A stretch of 64,000 nt of DNA. Origin: Microcebus murinus. Lineage: Eukaryota; Chordata; Mammalia; Primates; Cheirogaleidae. Under the pieces are notes generated by a model. It did not search any database. It had not been told where the DNA came from and saw nothing but the letters and a program-made list of their open reading frames with translations. The stretch lies in NCBI RefSeq assembly GCF_040939455.1, contig NC_134120.1, forward strand, positions 1,642,501-1,706,500. The letters run 5' to 3'. Shown here one piece after another: positions 38,353 through 49,699 of this stretch (its first letter is position 1; every line of letters starts with the position of its first letter). The translations under genes were made by a program, and so were the position numbers.

Positions 38353-39397
38353 ACTTTCCTTGACGCCGTCTCAGCACAGGAGCACCTAGTACACGTCCGC
38401 TCCGCGCAAAGCCCGGTGCTGAGCGTCGTGAGGGATGAGCGTCTGCCGAGCTTGGAGAGACTCCGTAACGCGTGGTCTGGGTCTGGGTCCCGGTGGGGAC
38501 CGTCCTGCCAGCAGGGCTCGGCCACCGGCTTCCCGAGCACGGCATTCCTCTGTGCACAGCGCAGTTCGTGGTCTCCACTCTGCCTGTGCCCGTGCAGCCG
38601 ACTCACGGCCGAGTCGGACGGTGCACCCGGGTGAGTCCTCACAGAAGCCCGGAACGCGCCACCAGAGCCGTTTCCTGCGCATTCCCGGGGCGAAACGATG
38701 TTCAGGGTGGTGACCAGGATGTGCGCTGCAACGGGAAGGATGGGTGGGATTTCTCTGTCTAAAGAGGAATAAAGAAAATCGTCTATGTATCGAGGAGGCA
38801 TTGGTGTGTGTGTCGTGAACAAAAGCACGAAGGAAGGCAGGCAGGTAAGACACCTTCAGTGCATCGGGTAGCTCGTGCCGGGGAACAGCCACGCTCCGGG
38901 GGCCGCGGTGAGAAGCGCTCACTTCCCTCACTCGTCGGACGGGCAGGGGTCCAGCTTTGCTTCCTGTGTCCAGTCCTGGGGCCACGCTGGGGTGCTGGCT
39001 GCCCAGCACGTTTTATTATTTTCTTCTCATAGCAAAGGCTTGATTTCAGGAAGGGAAGCCCAGGCAGAGGGGGCACATTTCAAACCTCTGCCTGTGCCGT
39101 GTCTCCCAACACCCCAAAGGGCACCGAGTCACTGACCACCTGAAACTCATCCCGTCCCCATTAACGATGACAGCCCTGGCGGCCCAGCACGCTTTTGTGG
39201 AGGGGCAGAGTCGGGTACTCATTCCACTGACCACGCCCGGCTGGTGGGGAACAGCAAACAGATGGGTAGGGCCGTTTGGCAGCAGACAGAGAACTGTGAT
39301 GGTCCGAGTGAGTGATGGAAATATGATGGGGTGAAAGCTGAGAATCAGTGAGGATCTCAAAACCACTGTTGGCTTTCGGGAAACGAGATAATGAAAT
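38353..39397. other. Unannotated stretch, GC-rich, no gene seen
   Basis: CpG-containing DNA with overlapping frames on both strands (38253-38828 and 38386-39009 minus; 38435-38713 plus), unrecognised. Confidence 0.45.
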
Positions 39398-39904
39398 ATG
39401 GTCTTTAGGCCGGATGAAGTGGCTCATGCCTATAATCCTAGCACTCTGGGAGGCAGAGGCAGGAGGATCGCTCAAGGTCAGGAGTTCAAAACCAGCCTGA
39501 GCAAGAGCGAGACCCCATCTCTACTAAAAATAGAAAGAAATTAATCGGCAAACTAAAAATATATATAGAAAAAATTAGCCGGGCATGGTGGCTCATGCCT
39601 GTAGTCCTAGCTACTTGGGAGGCTGAGGCAGGAGGATCGTTTGACTCAGGAGTTCGAGACCAGCCTGAGCAAGAATGAGATCCAGTCTCTACTAAAAAAA
39701 AATAGAAATTAGCTGGACAACTAAAATATACATACAAAAAAAAAATTTAGCCAGGTATGGTGGGTGGCACGTTCTATAGTCCCAGCTATTCAGGAGGCTG
39801 AGGCAGGAGGATTGCTTGAGCCCAGGAGTTTGAGGTTGCTGTGAGCTAGGCTGATGCCATAGCACTCACTCTAGCCCAGGCAACAGAGTGAGAATCTGTC
39901 TCGA

Positions 39905-39980
<76 letters not shown>

Positions 39981-40060
39981 AGGAGGAAGGAAGGAAGGAA
40001 GGAAGGAAGGAAGGAAGGAAGGAAGGAAGGAAGGAAGGAAGGAAGGAAAGAAGGAAGGGA

Positions 40061-40133
<73 letters not shown>

Positions 40134-40141
40134 GGTTTTTA
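39398..40141 (+). mobile_element. Three-monomer strepsirrhine Alu with long microsatellite tail
   Basis: The Alu body is 39408-39902. It has a left monomer (39408 to about 39540), an A/T-rich link with 'ttaatcggcaaactaaaa', a middle monomer starting as a right arm ('agccgggcatggtggctcat', about 39577), a second A/T-rich link (about 39694-39750), and a right monomer ending 'gaatctgtctc'. The flanks 'atggtcttta' (39398-39407) and 'atggttttta' (40132-40141) enclose Alu plus tail, so both derive from one insertion. Normal copies have two monomers. Confidence 0.85.
39903..40131. repeat. GAAA/GGAA compound microsatellite, 229 bp
   Basis: (GAAA)n at about 39903-39980, (GGAA)n at about 39984-40046, a short transition, then (GAAA)n to 40131. 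It is a pure purine tract on the plus strand, expanded from the Alu A tail. Length is likely to vary between individuals. The long open frames here come from the repeat. Confidence 0.98.
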
Positions 40142-40359
40142 GAAAGGTGCTCTGGGTCTCACTAGAACGTGTCCTCAGCCTCACCTGCACACCTGGGTCC
40201 TTGCCCTTCCCAGCTGGCCAGTCTCTTCTCCCTGTGTGGCCTGGGACACAGGCTGGTCGGTTCCACACCCGACAGCACCTCCACTCCCCCTCACCTATCC
40301 GTCCAGAGACCCCGACCCAAGGTCAGTGTAACTGTCACTGACCGTCACAAGAGTCGCTG

Positions 40360-40700
40360 TCTCAGTCCCCTCCTGCTGCCGTGGCGATGCCTGCAAGCAC
40401 ACCGCGTGCACCCCGGCAGCTCCGTGTGGGAGAGCCCCGGGCATGGCCGGGCTCTTTGCTCCGGGTCTCACAAAGCTGAGGTCGAAGGGTCCAGCCTGCC
40501 CCCAGTCTGGAGTCTGGCAGAGAATCCGCTTCCAGGCTCACGCTGGGCTCGGGCGGGCTGCGGGCAGAACCGGCCTCCACGCTGCCGTAGACTGTGCTCG
40601 CCGTGGTTGGCCCAGACCCCCAGGGCCGTCCCTCAGGCCTGGGCTCAGGCCCGGCCACCTGCCTGAGATCCGACTTCGCCGCCTGCTGAATCTCTCGGCT
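40360..40700. mobile_element. Ancient interspersed repeat, GC-shifted, family unnamed
   Basis: Ordered phrases 'gggctctttgctccgggtct', 'ctcacaaagctgaggtcgaa', 'gagaatccgcttccaggctc' and 'ccgtccctcaggcctggg' resemble a common ancient mammalian repeat that I remember with more A/T. I cannot name the family reliably. Confidence 0.4.
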
Positions 40701-42000
40701 TTCTCTTCCGAGGCTACTCTCTGCGGGAGTGTGGTCACACTGGGCCCACCGGACAGCCCAAGAAAGTCTCCCTGTGTTACGGCCGACCGAAGCGTCACGT
40801 CAGTTGTACCAGCAGAGCTGCCTTCGCCACGGAGGTGATGGGCTCAGAGCGCCCTGTCCGCAGCAGGTCAGGGACGAGGGAGGGGCCGCAATTGTACCCG
40901 CCACAGCCAGAGGTGTGGCAGCTGCCACGCTGGGGCCCAGATGGCGCTGGGGGAGGCCCCGTGCCACGCAGCATCCATGCCACCTGCGAGTGGACCCGTG
41001 CAAGCTGGGCCCCTGCGATGCCCTTCCCGGTCCTCCCAGGCTAGCCACCTGCGGCTCTCAGGGTGAACCCGAAGTCCCAGCACTCCCCACGAGCCCCACA
41101 CGGGCTGCTCGTCAGCCACTTTGGACGATCCGCCTTTTTACTAAACTGGGGGAGCAAAACCAACAGGCTGCCGTCCGTGCACGCTCCCCAGGCTCTCTGC
41201 CTCTCTCTCAGGAGTGCACCCCAGTCCGGACGTCCCCTCCCCTCCCGGGTCCAGAGGAGAGCGTGCCGCCTGCCCGCAGGGCTGGCCAAGGCGGAGCCCT
41301 CCCCCGACCCCTCCGTGTCCAGCCAGAGTCCCGGCGCTCTCGTGCGTGCCACCAGAAACAGCTTCTCCTCCGGGTCTGGACGTCAGCTCAGGCATTGAGT
41401 TCCCTCCCACCCGCGTTCCCCTGTGCCATGCCAGCCGCCACCCTTCCTCCTTCCCCGCAGCTGCTCCAGGGCCGAGTCTCGCTGACTGGTCGACTCTCCT
41501 CTTCCTCTTGGGCACGTGACTGAGATGCCTTCCCCTTGCTGGCCCTGGAGACCGCCTCGGGGATGGTGTTTTCGCAGTGCCTGGCGCTGTCCGTGAGTCC
41601 ATGGTGCTGGTGACATTTCAGCCTGGTGGCTCTGCTTCCTTAACTCCCAGCCACCCTGCCCCCATGCGGGGCCTCTCCTTGGGGAAGTCGCCAGTGGCCC
41701 TCCCTCAAGCAGTCTGTCTCCCGGATTTGGAGACCGCCCCACCCTGCTCAGCGCCCCCTCCCAGCCTCAGGTCCTCCACCCACTTGTCAGCTTGTCACCG
41801 CCGCCCGGATGTTCACAGCTTCAGACAGGACGTTCGTCTCTTCCTGAAACAGGAACCGTGAGGTCCACGTGGTGCCTTCTGTCCCGTTGGCTGCGGGGCC
41901 ACGCCACCACTGCCACCCGGGAAGGAGGAGCGCAGACCCGAGAGGGCAGAGATTTGAGTCGGAAGTGAAGAATTCTGACTCTAAAATGAAGACTGACATA
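40701..42000. other. GC/CpG-rich block without recognisable gene
   Basis: It contains the longest plus frame of the window (40729-41523, 264 aa), but minus-strand frames of similar openness overlap it (41141-41602, 41383-41742). Amino-acid content follows GC-rich codons (Ala, Arg, Pro, Gly, Ser). No domain was recognised, so no CDS is called. Confidence 0.5.
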
Positions 42001-42236
42001 CTTTAATAAGACTATATTACAAAATGACATCAGATCTTACATAATAATGAAACAATAAGTGTGTCTTCATGTGTCTGGATTTAGTAACAGATTTCAAAAA
42101 AATTTTTCAGTGTCCTGCCTCAACCTTCACCCATTACTAAAACAGGGACATGGATGGGTGTGATCTTATATGATGTGTATGTAAACATATACATACGTGC
42201 AATGCATCCGTGACTTAAATTAAATCTGCGTGATGA
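42001..42236. other. A/T-rich stretch, no gene seen
   Basis: Plain A/T-rich sequence ending the GC-rich block. Confidence 0.4.
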
Positions 42237-42264
42237 AAATGAGATGATTTTAATCATCTCATTT
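42237..42264. repeat. Perfect 13-bp palindrome with 2-base centre
   Basis: 'aaatgagatgatt' (42237-42249) and 'aatcatctcattt' (42252-42264) are exact reverse complements separated by TT. It could extrude as a small cruciform or bind a dimeric factor. Confidence 0.95.
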
Positions 42265-45200
42265 GAAATGATTAAAATACTAGGAGATTACAAGATACAG
42301 GGGAGATAAAATGGCTCAGAACAGTCATTCAACAAAGGCACCATCAAGAATTTCAAATGAAAACGAATTTTGCTGAAGGGCGGAACGAATACGGCTGGTG
42401 GGTCTTGCATCTGTTTATTGTCCAGCACGCCGGTCATGGTCTCTGTGCCGGCCACCTTCACGTTTGCTTCTGTGCGGAATGACCCAAGGAAGAGTTAGGC
42501 CATTGTGTTTCTTTACACCCAGCTCCACGCAGAAGGGAGAAAGAGCTCCTTTTCTCTGCTCAGGGTGCGGGCAGACCCGGTGTGCGTGGGGACCAGGCCG
42601 GCCAGTCCGCATCTCCCGACGGTGGCCCATAGCACTGGGTGGGGAGAGCAGAGCTTCCCCCGGGGAGCGGAGGAGGGAGGCAGCGTCGTCTACCTCTCCG
42701 GGTGCAGCAAGCCCGCTGCTCTGCACCCTGTTCGCGGGGAGCAGACGGGCGCGTGCTATTTTAATTCTGGGGACTACTTAGAATAGTCAGTGATGTTCTC
42801 CGTTTCTGTTTAAGAAGACCCCAGGCTCCCAATTGTCATTCCCCATCCCGAGCAGATTTCCGGCAGCGAGCCCGGATGGGCGGCAGGGGAGCCGTGGTCC
42901 CCGAGGGGAACAGGCGCAGTCGCCGGCACCGGGAAACCGGCGCGCAAGCTCTCCGGGGTCCACTCGAGGGAGCAGCCGTCTCTGAGAAGCTGATCACAAG
43001 AAGAAGAAACAAAGCTTGTCCCAGCCACTCCACTCACTGCAGCGTGAACTGCAAATCTCGCAGAGCACTGGGGTTTGGATCTCAAGCGTAGACGCACGGA
43101 TGACCCACGCCGGGGAGGCGCCGGCGTCCCCGAGGGCAGGAGGACCTCGGACCACTCAGGCGCCCAGGGCAGCGCTGGCCACAGCCGCCGTCCACCCCCA
43201 GGCCACGTCCACAGAGCCGGGGACCAAGAGGGCCTCCCTCCCACCTCTGCCCCGAGAGAGAGTAACCATCTACTTCTTTGCCTTCTCACAACACAGCACA
43301 GTTTTTGCAGCTATAACCAATTTAAAAAAAACCTTCATAAACTATATATTTTATATATGTATGTTTATATATTTTGAAATCACAAATACATTTATGAAGA
43401 TTTTCTACATACACACATTTAAGGCATAGCCCGATTCCGCAAACAAAATAGGCACCCAATGAGCACAGTTCTGGAGTGAAGGATCGTGAAAATAAGGATA
43501 CAGTGATTTTTTTAGGAAAACACACTCAAAATCTGTATGTTCTCAGATTAAAAAAAAATACGGAGAACCAGCACCAAGTGGGCGGTGGCGTTTAATCCTG
43601 CAAACGGCTCCCGCGTGGCGGCTCCTCTCCAGGAGTTTCTGGGGCGATGCCGCCCTGCAGCCCTCGAGGAGCCGATGCCCAGTTCAGCGCCCCACTGCTG
43701 ATCTGGAAGGAGGCCCTGGACCCGGGTGGAGCCGGGCAGGGCGGAGGCAGGACACTCTCAGTCCTGCGGGGAGTTGTTTGGCGACTGCAGATGAGGAGCT
43801 TCGTCCCGGTGGGTGACCAGAGGGCGTCCACGCACACGGCGCGTCTCAGCAACCGTTCCCCAAGGGAAAGGTCCACGATGGGATGGCGAACTTTCCTACA
43901 ATAAAAAAAAAAAAAAGAAAGAAAAATGAAAGTGACCTTCATTTAATAAGAATGCCTGATATCCACGCACCTATGTTTTGCCATCTACCAGGCTGTAGCC
44001 GTCACCACCCTCTGGAACCCGGCCCCAGGTGCGCGCACGGCGGGCCGAGGCGCGGAGACCCCGCGCACCCACGGGGCAGAAGCGCCGGCCGCTCTCAGCT
44101 GCCGCAGACACACTGCAAATAAACCGGGGCCGCCGACAGCAGAGGCACACGCACAGCACGTGGGAGGAGACGCACGGCATCCGACGCAGGGTTCGGGTCT
44201 TGCGTCCTGTCCTGAGAGGCAGCGCAGCAGCCCGACTCCGCCCTGCGTTGGCGTGGGGGGAAGGGCTAGCACCAGCGCCTGCTGTGACCGTGTTGCCGGC
44301 GTCTCTCCATCAGCTTGCGCGGACCCCGGGACGCAGGCCTGCAGGGACCTTCCGCTGCGCCTGTCCCGGCCTCGCCACTCACAGCCTCCATCGCAGAGGG
44401 CGGGCCAGCCCCCTCACCTTCAGTTCCTGGAGTCCACCAGGAGCCCCGCCCTTGCCTCTGGGCAGCTGCGCGAGCTGTTCCGGTCTGTTCCCCGCTGTGC
44501 GCCCGCCTGCATCCTACTGACTCAGCCAGCCCAGCCGCCAGGCCCCCCTCTCGCCCAAACCCTCCTGACTCTCGCTCAGGACCTGCGTCCCTACAGTCGG
44601 CACATCCCAAAGGCGAGTGGGGTGGTGCGGGGGCCGGCGCAGCCCTGCGCACTCCGGGAGCCTCGGGAGGGCCGGAGCTGTGCGGGGCTCCGTCCTCCGC
44701 GCCTGGCCGGGCATGGGGGGCACAGCAAGTGCACACTCAGCGTGGGTCACAGGATGCGTGCATGTTATCACGGATGGAGCCTCGGAGGTCGAAGCGATGA
44801 GCATTTGTATTCCGTGCAGTGCCCGTTACCGGTTTACCACCTCTCCGCTCCGAACCCACCTCACCCTCTCCGCTGCTCCGCGGGAGTGGAGCTGGGCCCT
44901 CGCACGTGTTTTCCTTGCCCGCTGGCCCGAGGCTGAGCCCTGTCCGCAGGGGGTGCTGGAAAGACATTAAGAGAAGGAGGATTTTCCTCCCCAGCCCCGA
45001 GCCTCCTCTCTGCCCCACGGGCCGCGTCTCTGGAATCCAGTCCCTGCAGGTGCCGCAGTTGGCAGCACTGGGGTCTACGCTGGCACCCCCCCGGGGGCTT
45101 CGCAGCACAGGCAGGACCTCTACGAAGCTATTCCTGAACCCTCCCCTGCCTCGGAATGCCAGATGGCCTGTGTCCAGTGCATCGCAGGGGACAGCTTCCG

Positions 45201-45657
45201 GCAAGCTCCGTGGGACAGATTTCCCTCAGTGACTGCAGGGTGAGTTTCTGGAAAGCTCCACCGACACAGGGACGTCTCTGTGGCTCTACGAGTCCCTCCG
45301 CCCTCCCCACAGCGCCGGGATCCTGCTCCAGGGAGCCCCTGGCCCGCCCCCCCCCTCGTCGCAGCCCTAGGGCGGTGGGCATTTCTCTAGAGCTCTCCTT
45401 CCCTCCGAGAGCGCAGGCCTCCTTGTTCTCACCTCCCAGGGGGCCACCGCTTCCTCCTCGTGCCAAATCTGCATACAGATCACTGTTGGGTTCCCTCTCC
45501 TGGTTGGACTCGGGCCACTGCTTACGAGCAAGACGCTCTGCTGAAAATGGGGACTGAGGTTGTGCTCGAAAAGCAGACCTGTGATAGTGTCAATACTCGT
45601 TGCATTGTCCAGTTGGGTGACTATGAGACATGCGGAATTCTGGGAAAGCTGTTGAAT
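42265..45657. other. GC/CpG-rich block without recognisable gene
   Basis: Mostly GC-rich with CpG clusters (42880-43230, 43570-43870, 44000-45350), broken by an A/T-rich interval (43310-43560). Long frames (44160-44936 plus, 258 aa; 44266-44736 and 44737-45204 minus) overlap on opposite strands and are unrecognised. It may contain unannotated CpG islands. Confidence 0.45.
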
Positions 45658-46038
45658 TTGAGGCCAGCAGGACCTGGCGCGGCGGCTCAGGCCTGAAATC
45701 CTAGCGCTCCGGGAGGCGGAGGCCAGTGGATAGAACAAGGTCAGGAGTTTGAGACCAGCCTGAGCAAGAGCGAGACCCCGTCTCTACTAAAAAATAGAAA
45801 AAGTTAATTGACCAACTAAAAATATATAGAAAAAAAATGAGCCGGGCATGGTGGCGCATGCCTGTATTCCAAGCTACTCAAGGAGGCTGAGGCAGGAGGA
45901 TCGCTGGAGCCCAGGAGTTTGAGGTTGCTGTGAGCTAGGCTGACGCCACGGCACTCTAGTCCAGGCAACAGAATGAGACTCCATCTCCAAAAAAACCAAA
46001 AAAGAACAAATTAAACAAAAAAAAAATTGAGGCCAGCA
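45658..46038 (+). mobile_element. Strepsirrhine Alu, complete, sense, perfect target duplication
   Basis: The Alu is 45670-46026, from 'ggacctggcgcggcggctca' through both monomers to an A-rich tail. 'ttgaggccagca' is repeated exactly at 45658-45669 and 46027-46038. Retained CpGs and perfect flanks make this one of the younger insertions in the window. The right monomer includes 'gctgtgagctaggctgacgc'. Confidence 0.97.
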
Positions 46039-47335
46039 AACAGCCGGGGGAGGCATTATTCTCCTGAAACTCTCGGCGTGCCCTGTAATCACATGCACTC
46101 ACGCACGTGCTCCGAGGAAATGCTGCTGGTATTGGAGTTCTTGCCCATCATAAAACGTGTGTGGCGTCCGTCAATAGCTGATTGTATTAGTTATTCTGCA
46201 GGGTTCCAGCAACGCCGATGGGTGGAGGACTCTCGGTATTGATCAATATTCTGAAATCCCATGTCCATTGTTTCCCGAACTGATCAATTATCATTGAATT
46301 TTTCATTTTGAGTTGAAATAGAACATTAACAAAAATCCAGAAAAATTTCAAAATGTGTTACTAATGAATTAAAGAGAATTGAGCTTTCAGCACCATGAAC
46401 TACAAGCCTTGCTTACTTTCTCCTACTTGTATTTTTAATTAATAAAAGTTACTATTACCATTTCAACTAGCCTAAGTTGTCTCCCGTTGTCCTTTCTGTC
46501 AAGTGAAGTGGAATGGGAACAGTGTAACTTTAACTGCTACCGTAGACTCCGAGCTCCTCTCTCAAAGACGGAATCTGGGAAGGGACCATTAAGTGTCACG
46601 ATCGTAAGTTGTAGCTCACTGATTTAATAACAAGCCCGATTTTAAAACATCTATTGACAAAAATTACATTTAACTGTTTCACATTTTTTAATAATAACCA
46701 TTTTTATTAGTCTTCAAATAGAAAAAAAATAGAACATCCATAGAATGGATTATTTTTCAAATAGGTAACAACATAAAGTAAAATCCCCTGTATGATATAA
46801 GCTAACAATAGAACTGTGGCAGGTATTAAAATATGCTCAGCCCACAAATTCCAAGGCATAATAGGGAAGGAACACAGGCAACCCAGAAAGACCTAAGTTC
46901 ATACCTAAGTATCGTGACTGAGAAGGACAGGCATTTTTAGGATTTGGGTGCAGCAAAGTGACATTTGCCAGGCACACAGGAGGTCTCCTGAGAGCACTGG
47001 GCAATGCGGATCAGAGGAATTTCATTTAATAGTATTAATTTTTGCACATGATCTGGTGGCTAATTGCCCTTACAGGGGCAATTGTCAGTTCCAGGTACTG
47101 GGTCTGCATTGATTATAATGGGTGCCTTCATGGAGTCATGGTACGGAATGTCAAACTTAGGAGAGCAAAATAAATACTCATTTGTTTTTCAGTGGCAGTA
47201 AAATTTTCTATTGAGATCTAATATTGGAAAAAAGAAATCACGGCTATATTATCAGTAATAGGGCGGGTGGGAAAGGGGAGTAGGTGATGAAGGTCAGGCA
47301 GTAAAATGACCACAGCACCATGGACGCATCAGCAT
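46039..47335. promoter_or_regulatory. A/T-rich repeat-free block, possible conserved non-coding DNA
   Basis: It has clustered TAAT/ATTA cores and 'ggtattgatcaatattctg', but no recognisable repeat. A short inverted repeat AATTGCCC/GGGCAATT lies at 47062-47083 with a 6-base spacer. Regulatory function is a guess from composition. Confidence 0.25.
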
Positions 47336-47339
47336 GGCC

Positions 47340-47590
47340 ACATCACGTGGCCACACTGCCATGCCATACCACATGCCTGCGCTGCCACGGCCACACCACG
47401 TGCCTGAACTGCCACGGCCACACCACATGCCTGCACTGCCACGGCCACACCACGTGGCTGCACTGCCACGGCCACACCACGTGCCTGCACTGCCACGGCC
47501 ACACCACGTGCCTGCACTGCCACGGCCACACCACGTGCCTGCACTGCCACGGCCACACCACGTGGCTGCACTGCCACGGCCACACCACCA
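47340..47590. repeat. 27-bp minisatellite with periodic CACGTG E-boxes
   Basis: The unit reads as 'ccacggccacaccacgtg' followed by 'cctgcactg', about nine copies. CACGTG occurs at 47344, 47397, 47451, 47478, 47505, 47532 and 47559; the last five are exactly 27 bp apart, and copies without it have CACATG. Because 27 is a multiple of three, frames on both strands stay open and encode 9-residue repeats. I regard these as by-products. Confidence 0.95.
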
Positions 47591-48679
47591 CAGCCAGGGA
47601 TAGAGAGACTTTCCAGCCCTTTGGAAAACGCAAACATCATGTAGATGAGCTTCTTTGATTTTGTTCCATAGTATTTATATAATGAAAGGTATCAAGAACA
47701 CGATTTCTAGATTAAAGCTTTTTTTAGCACCTTTCTATTTCCTTGGTAAATTCGCCAAAATCACAGGATGATGTGTTTGCCTTAATCTTAGAGCACTTTT
47801 ATCATTACATCATATTTCTTATCAAAAGTAAGCTTTTTTTTTTTTTAAAGCATTGCCTACTATGACCAAAAAGAGTCAACAAAAAGAACAATCTTAATAG
47901 CTTTAAAGGAGTCCAATAGAGTTGTAATTTGCCTTATAAACCACGTCAGTGTGCCCGAGATTTACAGCAACATGTGATCTTTAAGCTGACTGTATATCAC
48001 TTCCCTGTTGGTCATGCAATTAAGGCTCTGGACATGAGGAACAAGACACTACCAAAAAATAGTCCTCAAAAGGGAATTTGAAATGTCAGGGAAGGCAAAA
48101 ATAATTTAGAATTCCAGGCAACATGATTTTAATGCTGAATACTTTGTGAAGATTAAGCCCCCAAATGTCCTATCTATGCATAGAACTATTATTCTGGTCA
48201 ACATAGGCAGGAAGGAAGGAAATAAAAAATAAAATAGAAGGAAAAGGATATTGTAGACTTAATGTAGTAAAATTGTTTAAACTATTTTATAGGTAAGCAA
48301 ATTTAACAGTAAAATGTGAAATCCTGTATAAAATTTTTAAAAAATCAACCAAGATACTGCTTATTAATATCTACTCCACTCTACATTCACTGATTGAAAT
48401 TTGAAAATTTTATCCAGATACTACATTATGTACATAGAAAAACTAAAATCGCATTTGTTGGTTTCACTATAAACACAGCCTTTTCCTACTGAGCTCGTCC
48501 AGGTGTATCTTCATGTGCATTTAGTTCAAGTACTTAATGCAAAAATAAATTTCCCTTAACTATTTATGGTTCTAACATATTATTAATATGAAAGGATTCT
48601 CATGTGCATCATCTATTGAATATGTCATGGTACTTATAAAAGTACAATGTAAGCATTATCCGTGACACTATCTGTTTCC
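47591..48679. other. Unannotated A/T-rich stretch
   Basis: A/T-rich unique DNA with a T run at about 47834-47845. No gene or confident repeat. Confidence 0.45.
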
Positions 48680-48800
48680 CTGAGTTCCCAGCTCCACGAG
48701 AGCAGCACATGCTCGTTTGTGATTTTACCCCCCCTTCCAACACAAGGACCACAAAGAGGCAAACACTCAGGGCAGATATATTGAATTTATGAATAAATAA
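48680..48800 (+). mobile_element. L2-like 3' end relic
   Basis: The order 'cagctccacgagagcagcac' followed later by 'gaatttatgaataaataag' matches the L2/MIR 3' layout ('gctccatgagggcagg' then 'tgaatgaatgaat'). Confidence 0.5.
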
Positions 48801-48939
48801 GTTAATCTCTACATTCTTTCCCCAAATATTTCAAATCCTATGTTGCCATAGTCTTCTTCTTTAATAAATAGTATTATCATAATATCTGATATTATATAAT
48901 GCATTCTGAATTGTGTATGCATAAAATGCATCCTATTTT

Positions 48940-49180
48940 ATGCATATATAAATGTATATATACACACAAATATGGATCTATGTGGGTATATGTATGTATA
49001 TGTATACATGTAAATATAATATATGTATATTAATATATACAATTATGTGTATGTATATATGGATATGCATTACATATTATATGCTTTATGTATATGCTTT
49101 ATGTATATTATATATGCACATATATTTATGTATATGCATGTATATGTGTGTATAATATATCTTTTATATATATAATCTAT
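48940..49180. repeat. TATG/TATA-rich simple repeat
   Basis: Imperfect alternating purine-pyrimidine sequence built of TATG, TATA and CATA units over about 240 bases. It is AT-rich and easily melted. Confidence 0.9.
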
Positions 49181-49244
49181 GATTCTCAGTATGCAAACAT
49201 AGCCAATTTTTAATTCTTTTTTTTCTTTTTACCTTCCACATAGC

Positions 49245-49692
49245 CTAAAGCTGCAGTCCCACCCTCTGGGCCGTGGGCTGGTAGGAACCAGGCTGCATGG
49301 CAGGAGCTGCGCGGCAGGTGAGCAAGCAGAGCTCCACCTGTACTCACAGCCGCTCCCCATCACTGGCATAAATGCATGAGCTCCGCCTCCTGTCAGGTCA
49401 GGGGCGGCATTAGATTCTCACAAGAGCTCGAACCCTGCTGTAAACTGCCCATGCAAGGGACCCGGGTTGCGGCTCCTTATGAGAATCTAATGCCTGGTGA
49501 CCTGGTGGTCCGAGGTGGAGCTGGGTGGTGACGCCAGCGCTGGGGAGCGCCGCAAACACGATTATCATTAGCAGGGAGGTTTGGCTGCACAGTAAATGTC
49601 ATGTGCCTGAATCATCCCGAAACCATCCCCCCACCCCCGTCTGTGGAAGAATTGTCTTCCATGGAACCAGCAAGTCTGGGGACTGCCGGTCT
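49245..49692 (-). mobile_element. hAT-like DNA transposon relic with internal inverted repeat
   Basis: The layout matches a common hAT-type mammalian repeat: the ends carry 'gctgcagtcccaccctctgg' and 'aagtctggggactgcc', with 'tcttccatggaaccagcaag' near the right end. An exact 15-base internal inverted repeat, 'ggcattagattctca' (49406-49420) against 49480-49494, is a hallmark I remember for that family. Orientation is tentative. Confidence 0.7.
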
Positions 49693-49699
49693 GCAGAAA

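Noticed and set aside
39888..40142. Lys/Arg/Glu-rich open frame
   Set aside because: It is the translation of a GAAA/GGAA microsatellite.
40729..41523. 264-aa open frame as a possible gene
   Set aside because: It lies in GC-rich DNA with equally open opposite-strand frames, has a composition set by GC content, and no recognisable domain or splice context.
44160..44936. 258-aa open frame as a possible gene
   Set aside because: Same reasons: minus-strand frames overlap it, and the translation is Pro/Arg/Ser-rich without a known motif.
46386..46403. REST/NRSF site
   Set aside because: The left half TTCAGCACC is perfect, but the right half matches poorly, so a full site is not supported.
47340..47590. 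CRISPR-like array
   Set aside because: Units are directly tandem with no unique spacers, and the genome is mammalian. It is a minisatellite. The same applies to 63700-64000.
47320..47658. Cys/His-repeat protein resembling a metal-binding domain
   Set aside because: The 9-residue Cys/His pattern is a direct result of a 27-bp DNA repeat. All frames on both strands stay open, so coding is not indicated.
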